DNA of 64,000 nucleotides, taken from Oegoconia quadripuncta (Eukaryota > Arthropoda > Insecta > Lepidoptera > Autostichidae). Both the position numbers and the translations under genes were made by a program. Under the pieces are notes generated by a model, which saw only the letters and a list, made by a program, of their open reading frames with translations, made no database searches and was not told the origin of the DNA. Position 1 is the first letter of the stretch. Every line of letters begins with the position of its first letter. The stretch is taken from assembly GCA_949316235.1 (NCBI GenBank), contig OX438757.1, positions 16,369,505 to 16,433,504 on the forward strand, read 5' to 3'. Shown piece by piece: positions 21,263 through 34,547 of this stretch.

Positions 21263-24200
21263 TCACAAATCCATAGAAATGGGTGCGACGCGCGCTGCAG
21301 AGCGCCGCCAGGTTCCGGTCTTCGTTTTCATATCGACAAGTCTGACTCGCCCGTCCTTACCTGGGTATATTTGCTGGACCACACCCTTCGACCATGAATG
21401 ACGGGGGGAATCCGGGTCGACTATCAGCACCAAGTCACCTACCTGTAGTGGTCTGCTTTCCTCGTTCCATTTCCTTCTCGGCAGTAGCTCTGGCAACACT
21501 TCCTTCAGCCACCTCTGCCAAAACATATCAATGAGTCTCTGTGCTGTTCGCCACTGTTTCCTGAGATACAGATCAGAGTTGTCGAATTCGCCAATTACTG
21601 GTGAGTTTGAGGAAGATCCTAGCAGAAAATGATTAGGTGTAAGCGTCTCCATACTACCAGGTTCCACTGATACGTGTGATAAGGGACGGCTGTTCACAAT
21701 ATTTTCCACCTCCGCTATTAAAGTATATAGAACTTCTTCACGGGGTGCACGCTCTTTTAAAACCACACGCTGCGAATTAAGCGTTCCCACGCTCCACCCC
21801 AATGTAGACTAGCAGGGGGAATCATGGTCCAATTCTTGGATGGTCCTCTGGAGCTCCTTGTCGGCACCTCGCAAATTAGTACCATTATCGCAATATATCT
21901 GATGGGGCCAGCCACGCCTAGCTGCCATCCGTCGAATTGCCATTATGAATGAGTCGGTGGTAAGGGAGAACACTAGTTCGATATGAACTGCGCGGACAGT
22001 GAGACACGTGAATAGAACTGCATATCTTTTTAATCTACGCCTTCCAACAGTGACCTCCAACGGACCAAACAAATCGAATCCATAGAAGGTGAAAGGCCGT
22101 TGGTGATGGGACATTCGAGCCTGTGGTAAGTTCCCCATTCGTGGTATGTGCGGTTTACATTTTTTAATACGACATAGCATACATTTTGACACTAAATGTT
22201 TTACGGTAGGTCGCAATCTAATCACCCAATATTTTTATTTAAGATTATTTACGACCGTTTCTTGATTTCCGTGGGCAGCTTTAACATGATAGTACCGAAC
22301 AATGAGCTGAGCAACGGCATGGCTCCCATCTAATATCAAAGGTCTTTTCTGTTCCAGATCTACGTCCGCAGCAGTATCGATGCGCCCACCCACCCGGAGT
22401 ACGTCGTGTTCGTCAAGGTAAAGTGATAAGGTAAGTAGTTTGCTAGTACGTAGTATATTTTTTCCTTTTTTTATTGCAGCTATTTCAACCGCGAAAACGT
22501 CCGCTTGCGCTTGTCTGAGTACTAGACGCTCTGCTTTCTCCATTGCCTCGCGGTCCACGTCACCGGTAAGTCCCCTACATCTACATATAAATTTCAAAAC
22601 CGCCGCAGCAGACCTCACCAGCCGCAACCAGGAAGAAAATCGCTGCGGGTCCGGAACAGGGTAAGCTATTAGGCTTCTCATGCACGCGAGTTACATAACT
22701 ATTTCGTAATTTCTCTATGTCAGGTTGGCAAACATCGGCAGGCCAAGACGGTTCTTCATCATAAAGAAACCCAGGGCCTGTGAACCATTCCTGCTGAAAC
22801 AATGTTAGGTCAAATGCTTGACGTGTAGCTAAGTCTGCAAGGTTTAACTTAATGGGTATGTATCTCCACTCCTCACTGTGAGTTAGGTCGTCTATCTCGC
22901 CCAACCGATTAGCTTCAAACGTTTTATATGAGCGCGTGTTATATTACGTATCCACTCTAGTACGGTGGTAGAATCACTCCAAAAATATCGCCGCCCGGGA
23001 GACAGCTTATGTTCCCTGATAATAGTGTCTGCCAATCGCGCAGCTAGAAGAGCCGCTTGCAGCTCGGATCGGGACACTGTTAAGGAATTTACAGGTACCA
23101 CACGACATTTACTGGATATGAAAGCAACCCGTGACTCACCGTTATAGTTCCAACGCCAGTAAGCGACGGCGCACATAGCTTGGGAGGATGCATCGTAAAA
23201 TAAATGTAATTGTAGATTGCTATAACCGTAGGTGTCACTACTTATATTCGTAGCACACGTAGCTTCCGTTACGCTGTCGTAGCGGACCGTAGCTGTGGAG
23301 GCTACGCTACTCACGGTGCGCGTGGGTCCCGGGGAGATACTTTCACTTCGCTCCGTCGATTTCTTCTCTCGCTCGTAGTTAGCGGACTGCCATCCCGCCA
23401 TCTCGCTCGCACTTTGATAATACCTAGGAATGCGCAATTTACTTACGTATTGAAGTAAATCGAGCCACTTACACCATTTGTTATTTAAGTCCATGGGGGA
23501 TAAATTCATCCCAGCCTATATTCAAACGCCAGGTATCCTGCAGCATTATCCTTCCCTGAATAATAAAAGGTGCGAGAAAACCTGTAACATCGAAAATTTT
23601 ATTATTAATTATTATTATTTTAAGCATGATTCGCTTAGTAGGCCTTTCTTTCGCTTGAATTATGGCTTCGGGGATTTTTTTCATAGAAATATCGAAACCT
23701 AACTCATCCTCGGCGGGATACCAAATTAAGCCAAGAGTCCGCTCGCCTTCGTATTGTAGCCCGAATTTGAATTTTACTGCAGCGGTACCTAGGGTTTCTT
23801 TTGGCACGTTGTTTAGAACACTGTTACTGGTCCAATTCCTCATTTCGAACCCTCCACGCTTGTGTACATCGGTAACGTGTTTCATCGTTTCTATTGCTGT
23901 CCGCTCATCTGGTAGGCTATCTATATAGTCATCCACATAGTGTGAATTATATATTGCCTCGACAGCGGCTGGGACTGACGACTCATATTGTGCTGCATTT
24001 CTATTCTTAATAAATTGGGTAATGAAAGGCGAACAATTGGCACCAAAAATAAGGGAGGTCATTACATAAGTCTTCACGGGCTCATTAGGGTCATTTCTCC
24101 ACAAAAACCTAAAGGCATGTTGATCCTCAGAATGGATTTTCACCCTAAGAAACATGTCCTTGATGTCACCTGTAATTGCGATGTTATTAATCTTAAGCGC

Positions 24201-24935
24201 AACATTATACCCAATAGTGGTGACAGTAGGTCCGGTCCCTGGAGTAGAAAGTCATTGAGACACTTACCATAGACTTTATCAGCCGCGTCGAAAACGAGTC
24301 GAAGCTTTCCCTTATTCGGGTTATCTACCCCAAAGTGGGGTAAATACCAGGTTTTGGATGTAGGAATTGTAGGAGTATTAACTTTCAGCTCCTTAGCGAA
24401 ATCTTTTAACAACAAATGATTAATGCGTTCCCTATACCGTTTGGCAAACCTTGTATCCTTAGCCATCTTCTTTTCTATTCCTTTTAGTCTTTTCAGAGCG
24501 TTGAGGTAAGTATCAGGCATCTTATAGGTATCATTCTTCCATGGTAGACCCACATACCAGCAGCCGTCGATGCATCGTGCGGTGCGCTCCAGCTGCTCCA
24601 CAGCACGGACCTCATCTGCATTTTTGCGTGGCTTACCTGTTACCCCAAGGGCGTCGATCGCAAAAGATAGCTTCACCTCATCAAGCAGCTGTTCCAGCAG
24701 ATGGTCACGCTCCGTCACCTGCAGCGTCTGCTCGCACCCGCGCGCACCCAGCGCGCGCCCTGACCCATGGACACACCAGCCTAAGGGAATGAGTGTAGCG
24801 CACGGCTCGTTTGATTTACCTAACATAATTTCTACATGTGACATTAGGTGATAGTTATCTTGCCCTATTAAAATTTGGGGTTTTAAATCAGTTGTACATA
24901 TTTTATCTTTTATATTAGATAGATTTATGGTTATT
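21263..24935 (-). pseudogene. BEL/Pao pol: RT, RNase H and integrase, broken
   Basis: The RT part (24844 down to ~23600) has WCVHGSGRALG, YLPHFGVDNPNKGKLRLVFD and the catalytic SHYVDDYIDSLP. RNase H (23270-22900) has HLFYDASSQAM and WSDSTTVLEW. Integrase (22400-21800) has the HHCC ligands, the core Asp residues, and the C-terminal LQVGDLVLIVDP. Lesions are a frameshift near 24150, a stop before KYWVIRL, the frameshift after QELDHDSPC, and a 16-bp deletion near 21770 that removes the catalytic Glu region from frame. An AT-rich run near 23590 (KIIIINNKIF) looks like a private change. BEL/Pao elements make virus-like particles; this copy is inactive. Confidence 0.85.
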
Positions 24936-25363
24936 ACAATTTACAATGAATAAGTTTTGGATGGGCAAACTTAAATTATCTAAAATCTAAATTATTTTTT
25001 TTTTCTTCTCCTGGCAACCCCACGGATAGGTTGCAAACTGATCAGCTGTTTAAATTATTTTGTTAATTTTGTGTTATTTACGTTAATTTCTATCCAAAAA
25101 GCCTTTACACCAATTTCATCACTGTGTATATAAACGAAATATATAATTTTACTTGTTAAATAGCGATAAGAACTGTTGTGAACCAAGTGACGTGATAATA
25201 CCTACCTACATCTTCTCTGTGGGTATCAAAAAGTGATCCTAGAAAGACTAAAGCTTATTTATCCACATATCTTTGGTGAAAACTAATTTATCAACTTAAC
25301 CTCTATCAGCGGTTGTTGTTCATAATATAGCTTTACGAGTAAGTACTTACCTAAACTACAAAA

Positions 25364-26540
25364 ATGACAACTAGAAGAGCCGCAGCTGTCGCCTCTCGTC
25401 ACCTAGAGAAAAACTCGAACTGGCCTTAATAGAAAAAAAAAACATCTAAGGCTATGTGTGAGCAGCTACAGTCTAAGAGAGATGACAGTGAGAAGGAAAT
25501 GGTGACCATTTTTGACAAAAATAAATATATAAAGGGTGAGGTGGCAAACATGCATACTCAGTTATTAGAGGTATTAAGTCAGAGGGACCAACTTCAGCGA
25601 GTGGTAGACACACTCGACCGGGACAGTGCTGCGTTTGAGGAATCCTGGCACGCAGTGCTGAACTGGAGAGTGAGTTATATATTTATATAGTTATACGCAC
25701 ATAAAAGAATAGATTACTTAGAATGTGAAATAGACGACCTTAAGTCGGCATCCCGATCTCAAGCCCGTGTCTCATTATTCGATGAATTGGTCTGCAAAGC
25801 CCCGGATATACTCTCTGAAATCTCACCAAAATACCCGGTACCTACTGTGACTGTTGATCTCACCTGTGATAACACTGTAAATACAACAGCACAGAACTTT
25901 GACCTTAGCAGGAATAGGTTAAAGAAGTATGCAAAAATAAATAGAATCATTAGGCGTACTAAGAAACATATAAAAAAGAATAATGTATTTTCAAGAAATA
26001 AATATTTACACAAAGAGCGAAGTGACCTTATAAAACAAATTTGTTTATTTAAAAAAGAAATAGATGATAATAGGAATACATATGAGCGTGACATACGGAG
26101 CCTGCATACAGAAATCCTCAATTTACAGAGCTCACTTGAACAACTTTCTTACAAATATGAACCAGCTTGTAAGGAGTTAGGGGAGCATGCGGCGGCAATG
26201 GATGAGCTCTTACAATTATCTAAATATAATAATGGTAGGTTTGAATCGTTGACAAACAATTTCCAGTGTAATTGTGCTCAAACCTCATTGCATTGTGTTC
26301 CATCCGTGCCATCTGTATGTGACATCCCCCCGTCCTTGCCAACGGTGCAGGTGCCTTGTGTTGCTGCTCGGTCCAATTCCAATTTCTCCTCTCCATCCGT
26401 TTCAAATAATATGCAAGATACAGTGATGTTCAGTGATGAAATTGGTAAAGGTATGGGTTTACAACTTACCCGTAACCTGGGGCAGTCAATAATTAATATT
26501 TGTATGCCCGGTGCCACCTGTATTGACATATTAGACAAGA
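25364..26540 (+). pseudogene. LINE ORF1: coiled coil plus start of an SGNH-like domain
   Basis: ATG at 25364 (MTTRRAAAVASRHLEKN), then frameshifts and stops near 25427 and 25690. The best-kept frame is 25787-26535. Long helical stretches (LHKERSDLIKQICLFKKEID, LHTEILNLQSSLEQLSYKYE) suggest a coiled coil. A Pro/Ser-rich linker follows, then DEIGKGMGLQLTRNLGQSII and NICMPGATCIDILDKI. The last part resembles the first block of the esterase-like (SGNH) domain that some CR1-type ORF1 proteins carry, though the catalytic Ser is not clear. It breaks off at the deletion join. Confidence 0.6.
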
Positions 26541-26544
26541 TATT

Positions 26545-27466
26545 ATTTCTCAATATGCGATTGGTATTCTCTGTGACCTGTCAAGGGCTTTTGATTGTGT
26601 ACATCATGATGGTCTGGTCAGGAAATTACGCCATTATGGTATTGCGGGCCGTGCCCTCGAACTCTTAGAATCGTACTTGTGTAATCAAGTTCAGAGGGTG
26701 GATGTGAATGGTGAGAGATCGTCAGGGTCTGCCGTTTGCATAGGTGTTCCACAGGGCTCAATTCTCGGGCCGTTCCTGTTTCTTGTTTATATTAATGACT
26801 TACCGAATTGCATAGACGGCAACCATGAGATAACAATATTTGCTCATGACACTTCTTTGCTATTCAAAGTTAAAAGAAAACAGACATCTCTACACGACGT
26901 AAATAATGCTATCATTAAGGTGGTTGAGTGGTTCACAACAAATAATCTACTCCTTAATGAGAAAAAAAACCAAATGTATAAAGTTTTCACTATCAAATGT
27001 CAAACAGGTAGCCACTAAAGTGGAAAAAACGAAGAGTTGGAGCTTGTGGACACTACTTTATTCCTAGGTATTACATTGGATAAAGGACTGCAGTGGAGTC
27101 CACACATCGATAAGTTAGCGAAGCGCCTCAGTTCTGCAGTGTTTGCGATTAAAAAAATACGTTATTTAACCGATGTGGATACCGCGAGGCTGGTCTATTT
27201 CAGTTATTTCCATAGTATACTGACCTACGGCATTCTGTTGTGGGAAAATGCCGCGGACATAAATTGTATCTTTGTTCTGCAGAAACGAGCGGTTCGCGCG
27301 ATTTACAAACTGGGCCCCAGAGTGTCTCTTAGGAATAAATTTAAAGAAATTAATATATTAACATTAGCATCGCAATATATTTACGAAAACTTAATGTATG
27401 TAAGAAAAAATATAGAATCGTTTAAGAAAAATAGTGATATACATAATGTTAATGCTAATCTAAGGT
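26545..27466 (+). pseudogene. LINE reverse transcriptase, C-terminal half
   Basis: The frame starts near ISQYAIGILCDLSRAFDCVH, continues LRHYGIAGRALELLESYL, GVPQGSILGPFLFLVYINDL and IFAHDTSLLF, and then the C-terminal region TLFLGITLDKGLQWSPHIDK, FSYFHSILTYGILLW and NCIFVLQKRAVRAIYKL. The catalytic box, normally FADD or YADD, is FAHD, so one metal-binding Asp is lost. A TAA at 27016-27018 interrupts the frame. It is the same family as the LINE at 11924-14810, in opposite orientation. It cannot be active. Confidence 0.85.
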
Positions 27467-28236
27467 AGCTATGACTCTTTGGGGAGATGAATCACTTATT
27501 AAAAGGACTGCCACTGTATCCTTGGCGGGCCCTCGTAGGCATTTTCTTAATCGCCACATATTTTCTTTTGGGGTGAATCCGCACAGCTCGGTGGACTCGT
27601 GGTAAGCGTGTAGAAACTGTAGCCACTCCAACGGTTCTCCAGAGAACTCCGGTAGGTCTTTGGAGGTAGAAATGCGGCTCAGTAGGTTTGCGCTCTGATT
27701 TTTCGAGGCTGAGATGGTGGCCAATTCCTTGACAGCCGTAGCTAGTGTGTGAACCAGTCCCTCAGAGCCGTAGTGCGAGACCGGTGGCAGCGGTGCGGCG
27801 TGCGAGGCCGCTGGTGCCGGGCCGGGCGCGGCCGGCGCTGCCGACGTGGTTGGCGGCGCGGTGGACGGCCCGCGTGGTGCTCGTGCTGACGGTGGTGGGT
27901 ACGTTGGCCCTTGTACTTGGTACTGCCATTTTCGGGGGCAAACTGACCTTTATCTAGTTCGGTGTAGCTTCTCTCCAGCCAGTATTCCACGTCCTTGTTT
28001 GTGCGAATTTCTTCGTGTGAACTGTATACCTCTTCCTCGTCGAGGTTCGCTAGATCTGCTGCTAGCTGTTTGTCGATTAGGTCCATCTGTATTTGTGCTT
28101 TTAATTTTTCAGCCTGAATTATTAATTCCCTTTTTCTAGCTTGCTGGGATGAAATAGAAGCGCTGCCTTTCGACTTTCCACTTTTTGCTTTACGTGGCGA
28201 TAATGGCGGCGGTTGTCGTTGTATTTGCTCGGATTT
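27455..28236 (-). pseudogene. BEL/Pao gag, N-terminal part
   Basis: From high to low coordinates: SGSASISSQQARKRELIIQA, KLKAQIQMDLIDKQLAADLA, NLDEEEVYSSHEEIRTN, a Pro/Arg-rich GC-rich stretch where the frame shifts (27742-27930), then LPEFSGEPLEWLQFLHAYHE and WRLRKCLRGPAKDTV. The last two are hallmarks of BEL/Pao gag (DUF1759-type). Gag forms the particle shell. The frame ends at the junction with the LINE. I infer that it is the 5' part of BEL copy 2, because pol lies in the same orientation beyond the LINE. Confidence 0.8.
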
Positions 28237-28319
28237 TATGCTTCCACCGGGTAGTAGAATCGTGCGGTTGAAAATACTTATGGCAGTAGGCCTAGCTGGG
28301 GCCTCTGGGGTATTCAGGC

Positions 28320-28630
28320 TGGTATTACTTTGCTACCTGCTGGACTTTGATGACATACATAACTTTCTAAGAATGGATAAAGAAAATTTTTATGATTTAT
28401 TGTCTAAGGTGAGGCCATTTGAAAGTAAAAAAGACACAAACATGAGACCAGCTATATCAGTTGAAGAAAGGCTTATAGCCACACTAAGATTTCTAGCCAC
28501 TGGAAGAGACTATAAGGATTTGAGATATATTACATTATCATATAACATGAAAAATCATTCCTGAAACTTGCTGGGCAATCTACAAGGCCTTTGAAAAAAC
28601 GGATGTTGTGCATAAGAGAAGGAGAAGTGG
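28320..28630 (+). pseudogene. PIF/Harbinger transposase, N-terminal fragment
   Basis: Reads DFDDIHNFLRMDKENFYDLL, SKVRPFESKKDTNMRPAISV and EERLIATLRFLATGRDYKDL, the N-terminal helix-turn-helix part of Harbinger (HARBI1-like) nucleases. After a frameshift near 28555 it gives IIPETCWAIYKAFEKTDVVH. The DDE catalytic core does not follow, so the element is internally deleted. The upstream border with BEL gag is near 28240-28320. Confidence 0.8.
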
Positions 28631-29303
28631 GTGATAGAATGGGAATAGGACAATTTGGGGATGGTAAATTCACTAGTTGAGAGATTAGGTAAGAATGAGA
28701 TGAAGCAGGTGACGGAGAATAATGTTGTGTAAGAGGGGAAGGAGGTGATTCAGTTTGGATATCTCACGTTCTCCTTGCTCTCGTGCCATTTTGTGCGCAG
28801 AACGTCGTGTCGCGTGCATCTGCGCTCGCCACTGCAACGTGACTGTCGTTCGAGTGGTTTAACAAGCGGCTAGACGGTTTCACACAAGTTTTAAACCAAC
28901 GCTTCTGCCAATGGTTTGCAACGCAAGCCTTGCCGCCAAGAGCGTTAAAAGGTCTAACAAAATTTGGAATAAAACAACTATCTACACTGTTTTAAGTCTC
29001 TGTTTCAAACCGCAGTTTAATACAGTGTAGCACATGCTTAAAGTATGGCATTTAGAAGAATAGACGCTATGTTGCATTTTAGTTAAAAATTGGTTAAAAT
29101 ATGTTAGCTATTGTGCGGTAATGTAGAAGACTTAGCCTAGTCAATACTGCCGAAAATATTGAGCCCTCAGTTCAGACGTTTTGGGGAAATTAGAATTTCA
29201 TTTACCTTTGGGTCGTTATTTCTTTTTAACTAATTTACCGAGATAATTTAATTGAAATATACCTAAATAGTATAGATGTCATTACTTTAGATAAATTCAT
29301 GTT
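28555..29303. repeat. Harbinger-associated segment, copy 2
   Basis: Close counterpart of 17345-18425, without the 321-bp MITE. It adds GCGGCTAGAC at 28866, which copy 1 lacks. It stops at ATTCATGTTTT where the LTR element begins and resumes at 34705. Confidence 0.85.
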
Positions 29304-29324
29304 TTTTTTCACTATTTCATTCAA

Positions 29325-29462
29325 TGTGGGGACCAGGAGGAGCAGTAAATGAAATGCACAACTTGGTGATACGCGTATAATGACATCAAAATGAGTCGTG
29401 CAATTACTTATATACTAGGTACACAATGTAGGGAAGAGGTGCGTCATACATAACATACCACA
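29325..29462 (-). repeat. LTR, downstream copy
   Basis: 138 bp, TGTGGTATGTTATG...CTGGTCCCCACA on the minus strand. A TATATAAG-like motif lies near its middle. It is identical to 34567-34704. A diverged relative lies at 50515-50700. Confidence 0.8.
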
Positions 29463-32400
29463 CCTCCCCCGTTTTGTTTTTTTTTTTTTTTTGAAAAAAA
29501 AATTATTGATTTTTTTTTCCAAAAAATAATAATAACATAAAAAAACAAGTTATTAATTCAAAACAAATAACAAAAAACGTATTGTATGTATGTAGTCGAG
29601 AGCGATACTATACTCATCATCTCATATCTAAGTACATCATATCCGAATCTTATTTTCAACATAGTGACATTACAGTGCAATATAAATAACAAAGTTAAAG
29701 TAGAAACCAAAAATTGAGTAGGGCAAAGGATGATAATATTATTATTTGTCAATTCTATTACTTACTCTTATTTTACAGTTGACTAAGGATACCTACTTTA
29801 TTTCTTCTATACTTGCCACACTTACATAGAATTTAGTCTACCTCACAACGCATGTAATGGGTATAGTTAACACTTAAATATTTTTCAAATTCAAATCCTT
29901 TATTATTATTTTGGTGTAACAAAAATAAAATTATAGAATACCAACTTTCGAAAATAATTTCCAAATTATAAAAATTTCAACAAAATAAATCCTTTTTTTT
30001 TTCCAAGATTACTAAAATAGGTAATAGGTACTTGGGTTATTATTGATATGTAAGAAGATTATTAACTTTAATGAATTTTAGTTTATATTTTCTTTTCATT
30101 CACCAATTAATTAATAACTCAGTATTTTTAATACAAATACAAAAAATAAAATAAAAAACACTATGTTTTACAAATGTAAAAATCTGAGATACAAAAAAAA
30201 ACATTTTAAATGTAGCGAAAAATATTAATCAAACTTAAGTAAAACACATTAAGATGCGTTTATGATATTCATCGAATGAAGTTTTACAATTCATAAGTGT
30301 CCTTTTTTTTTGATAAATACATGTTAAATTAATATATGATAAAATATAAGTAACTTCTTCTAGATTATATTCTATATAAAAGAAAAACTTGTACAATAAC
30401 GGACACAATATTATATTTTGTGTCTATGCGCAATGTTGACAAGTATACATACAAAAATGTACTTCAGTTTATCAATACTTACTTTAATTCACCAATCACC
30501 AATTTATCATACAAGAACAAGAACAAAAGAAGAACTTATGTTAATTAAAAGATTTGTGTGCTTTAAAAGAAAAATACACACGAATAAAATAAATGTCTCA
30601 TATCAAAAGTAAAAGAAATACATGATAAATGTTCCCAGTGTTTGTTATAAACTTGAAAATAATATAATATACCTAACTCTCGTCCTATAGATCACATCTT
30701 TAAAGTGATACCATAAAATAAATAAAATACTTGGTCATTGTCTTTATGGGTTTAGCACCAATATCATCCACCAAATTATTAAACTTCCTTAAACGATCCA
30801 TATTTTATACAAACAGTCCTTTACCATTCTCAATTACAATATCTATTCATAATATACGTACCAGTACACTTAATTATATCATCTCGATATATTATTCCTT
30901 TTATTTGGGCCGGCCGGTCCCAATATTTGTCATAAGGTACATTTTATTTAAGTCGACTTTCATTTTAATAAATTAAATAATAGATAGACTTCTGTCTAGT
31001 ATGGGTTGTGCGCACACCCTATAATAACTTGGGGCCATTAGTTTTAAGATTTCTAAATCTCCAACAGCTCTCACAGAGAAACGTCGTTTGCACCATGATC
31101 GAGCGAAGGATGACCCTCGAAGTACCTTTCTTTTGTGTACCGTGTACTTTGCGCTCACGCATTAATTTTCATCCATACCTGTCATACTATTGTCCTTACC
31201 ATATACACATCCAAATTGAATCCTTTGATCTACAAGAATTCTGTGACATCTGGGTGATCAATCCAGAATTTATCAGAACCTTATATATCAAATTATTCCC
31301 AACATCCTTTAAGTAACTGTATCTTGTACCAATCATTTCCGTTTTAAAAAAGTAACATCCTAAAATATCCAGTCTACTTACTACTACCAGTATCCTCACC
31401 AAGAGAGATCTGGTTAAATGAGAAAAATACCTAATTACATCTCAAAGGAGTAAAAAGTTTTTTAATAAATTTCTCATAATACGCCAATCCATAAACCATT
31501 TAACTTTGCTCTGCATAACTCTATAATCTTTAATTTTCTTCTGTACGTAGTTAATATTGACTACCAAATCTATAACAAATTCTCTAGAGTGCAATTCTTT
31601 AAACCGTCTTTGCCTATAAAATTACAAACCCACAATATTTGGAAACAATCAATTAAACTCATATGATGACCTAATTTAATATTTATAATTTAAATTGCAA
31701 TTGTCTTTACATCATCGACTTGAAGGTCACTGACACAGGTAACGTGTCTGCACATTGATAGTGTCTGCTTACTGCAATGTAAATAATTGTATAACATACC
31801 TAACTGAAATAGGTAAATGCAAGTAATTATTGATTACTAAGTTTCTTAAAATGACAAAGTTCTGCAATTACACGAAGCAAAATGAGAACTCATTTCATCA
31901 TTATAGACATATTCGAACTCTTTGAATTTGGTAAAATTTTTAAAAGAATCCAAAAATGAAATTAATGCTTCAAGTTTCAAATAAAAACTATATTTAAATT
32001 GATGTTCTCTTTATTTTATTGTATTTTGGTATCTAATAGTCATTGATTCAAAATAATACAAATCTTTATGTTCATACACTATCCTTGTTCGCGTAGTATA
32101 GCTGAGAATACTCAGTATTAGTAACTTGCCCAGTATAGGTACACAGTAAAGATACCATAATTATAAAACATCGGAACTTGTAACACTTAGTTAAGAGATA
32201 GCTACATAGTTATGTATTTGCGTCAATATCATAATATTTCAAAAATGTTAGTTAATTTTAAATATGTTAGTATTCGTATTATAAGCATTATTCAAAAGAA
32301 AATATATAACTAACAACGGGATGGTATTAATTGAAGATATGTAAAAATAAATGTTATACATAAAAGTTAAGTAAATTATCGGTGAAAATTTAAGTACGTT

Positions 32401-34547
32401 ACCTATAATTTCTTCAATGGGTATGTACGCTTGATATGATATTGTATAAGATATTTCGTACCCTACTGTGCAGTGTTTTATCTAGCCGTGTAACGCAAGC
32501 AACCTTAACGAATACCTAAATCAAACAGGTTAAGTAAGGAGTAGTTACTACCCAAAACAAATAGTCAATTATTTAGAAATATTTATAAATATGTAAAATG
32601 TTAATAAACGTAACATAATAATATTTCAAACAGTAATAATTATGTTATAGTTTTTAGTATCTAGACGTTAAAAAATTCTATTCGTAAATTCTATTAGGTT
32701 TATTATTAGGTATTAGGTTAGGTACTCGAAGTGCGTTTTTATTTTAAATGGGTAATTAATAGTTGTAACATTAATTTATTTGTTAAAATAAAATGATAAT
32801 CAAAGTCATTGTCGGCTTTTAAAGCTATAAAACTATAATAAGTTTGGTGATTAAGTCGAAATTATACCTTTTATTATAAGTAGAAAAACGAACACATTTA
32901 AAAGCAATAATAATGATTTTTCATTACTCAGGATACATGTAATTAAAATAAATAAATATATAATTTTGGACATTTATCTAGTTCCAAACTCAAAGCCTGT
33001 AATTACAGATACTAAATAGTGGATTAAAATACTACATAAATATTTATATAAACATCCATGAGGCTTTTTGGCGGGAACTCGGCGAGTGAAGTAGCATTTT
33101 TCTTTATAAGTCTTATAATTTGTGCATTCTAACTTTTGAAGCTTAATAATGGCAGAATATTGTGCAGCAAACGTTAGTGTTGGTGTACAGGTGAAGGGAA
33201 GTGTAAATTAAAGTGCGTAACGGAGCTTTCGGGTTCCCACAAGAAGCCGCCAAAATCTTTTGTAAAGCATTCTGCCACTTTACTGAAGAATGACTTGACC
33301 GTGACTAGACTGTATACGACGAATTACTTGTTTTGATTGAGACTGACCTATAAACTGAAGAAATAAGATAAATAAAAATTTTCACTCGAAACTGGCAGTA
33401 ATGTCCCTCGACAATGAGGTTGACTGGTTGCCATCCTCAAAAATAAGAAGAAGAAGAAAACATCCATGACTCAGGAATAAATGTTTGTAATTCATCACCC
33501 AAATATTTTATCGCGGGATTCGAAGCCGCAACCCTTGAATTTGTAGGCAGGGTCACTAACCACTATACCTATCGGTCGTGAATTACAGCATAATAGGTTC
33601 TTTATAAATTGCATTATGATTGCATAGGTAGCTAATAGGTACATGCACAAATATGTTATCATCGAGAGGTGTAAATATGATATTATGATGACATTGAGCA
33701 AAGGTATTGTTTTACATTATGTGCCGCATCGGACACTCACCCGAATGACATCCGATTCATACCTATGGGTTAGGCTATAATTATTATAATAGTGTATTTC
33801 AGAGAGGTATTTGTTATATGTTATAAATTAATGATCAGACATATTAAAATAATTAAACCTGTCTGGGTACACACATATAATGCACATAATATGGCATTTT
33901 CTCTTAGTCTGTGCGATGTGAATATCAGGGAGATCCCTTTTTAGGAATGAAATACTTTCTGTAATTATATTGATTTCATATACCTAGGTAGTTACTAAGA
34001 AATTGTCAACATGCGCATAGCACTACAACTCATTGGATTGTACACTTTAAAAATAACAAATTTGCTTATCAAAAATAGGTACTTAATTTATGTAAATAAT
34101 CAATGTAAAATCAAATTCTATACTATGTGTGCACATTGGAAAATTAAATTGTCCGCGGCAATAAAAAAGAATATTAACTTACAGTGTCATTTTTCAATAT
34201 CACTCACACTTTTTTATCATTGGCGTTGGGCATGGGCACACAATATTATGCACCAGTGGGCAGCGAGGCAACGTCCTCCTGCATTGGCTCCAACATCGTC
34301 CAGATCGCCCATAAAATCTCTTCTCCAAATCTGGATGCAATCAACTCCCGGCACCCACAAAAATAGTATTGAAGTAGAGCTCTTCCACTTCCACGAACCA
34401 TGGTTACTCTACTCATGTCCGATTTGCTTTTAGCCCTTATTTCAGTTTCAAAAATTTTTACTCCATTTGTATTTTGTAATAAACAAACAGTACTTTCTTT
34501 AAAAAAAAATATATAATGCACAGGGCTGCCTATATAGAAGGCAGCAC
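29463..34547. other. Internal AT-rich region of the LTR element
   Basis: About 5 kb with very high AT content, long A or T runs (29476-29530) and no recognisable protein. A small GC-rich spot (GGGCCGGCCGGTCCC, 30907-30921) stands out. A SINE family C fragment is at 33457-33583. The 106-codon frame at 34246-34566 (-) starts at the primer-site end and could be a leader or gag relic, but I recognise nothing in it. Confidence 0.5.
33457..33583 (-). repeat. SINE family C head fragment
   Basis: Minus strand has ATAGGTATAGTGGTTAGTGA (A-box-like) and GGCTTCGAATCCCGCGATAA (B-box-like), then TCCTGAGTCATGGATGTTTT. It is the tRNA-like head and first body segment of the family seen intact at 51400-51643. 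Confidence 0.7.

Larger units (their letters stand above)
21041..24935 (-). mobile_element. BEL/Pao LTR retrotransposon copy 2, pol and 3' LTR
   Basis: Minus-strand pol from the region just after protease (KPQILIGQDNYHLMSHVEI) through RT, RNase H and integrase, then a polypurine tract and LTR (21041-21235). A matching gag piece lies at 27455-28236, beyond an intervening LINE. The rest of gag and the protease are missing between them. No 5' LTR is seen. Confidence 0.9.
25005..27466 (+). mobile_element. LINE with ORF1 fused to RT by internal deletion
   Basis: A likely 5' UTR (25005-25363), a coiled-coil ORF1, then an abrupt join near 26541 to the middle of an RT domain. Endonuclease and the N-terminal RT are missing. 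It ends inside the RT C-terminal region at 27466, with no 3' UTR, where BEL gag begins. It separates the gag and pol parts of BEL copy 2. The stretch 24936-25005 looks like another LINE 3' tail on the minus strand. Confidence 0.7.

Noticed and set aside
33071..33440. Possible small zinc-finger (THAP-like) reading near MAEYCAANVSVG
   Set aside because: Only the first dozen residues look suggestive; the frame closes at once and the Cys/His spacing does not continue.
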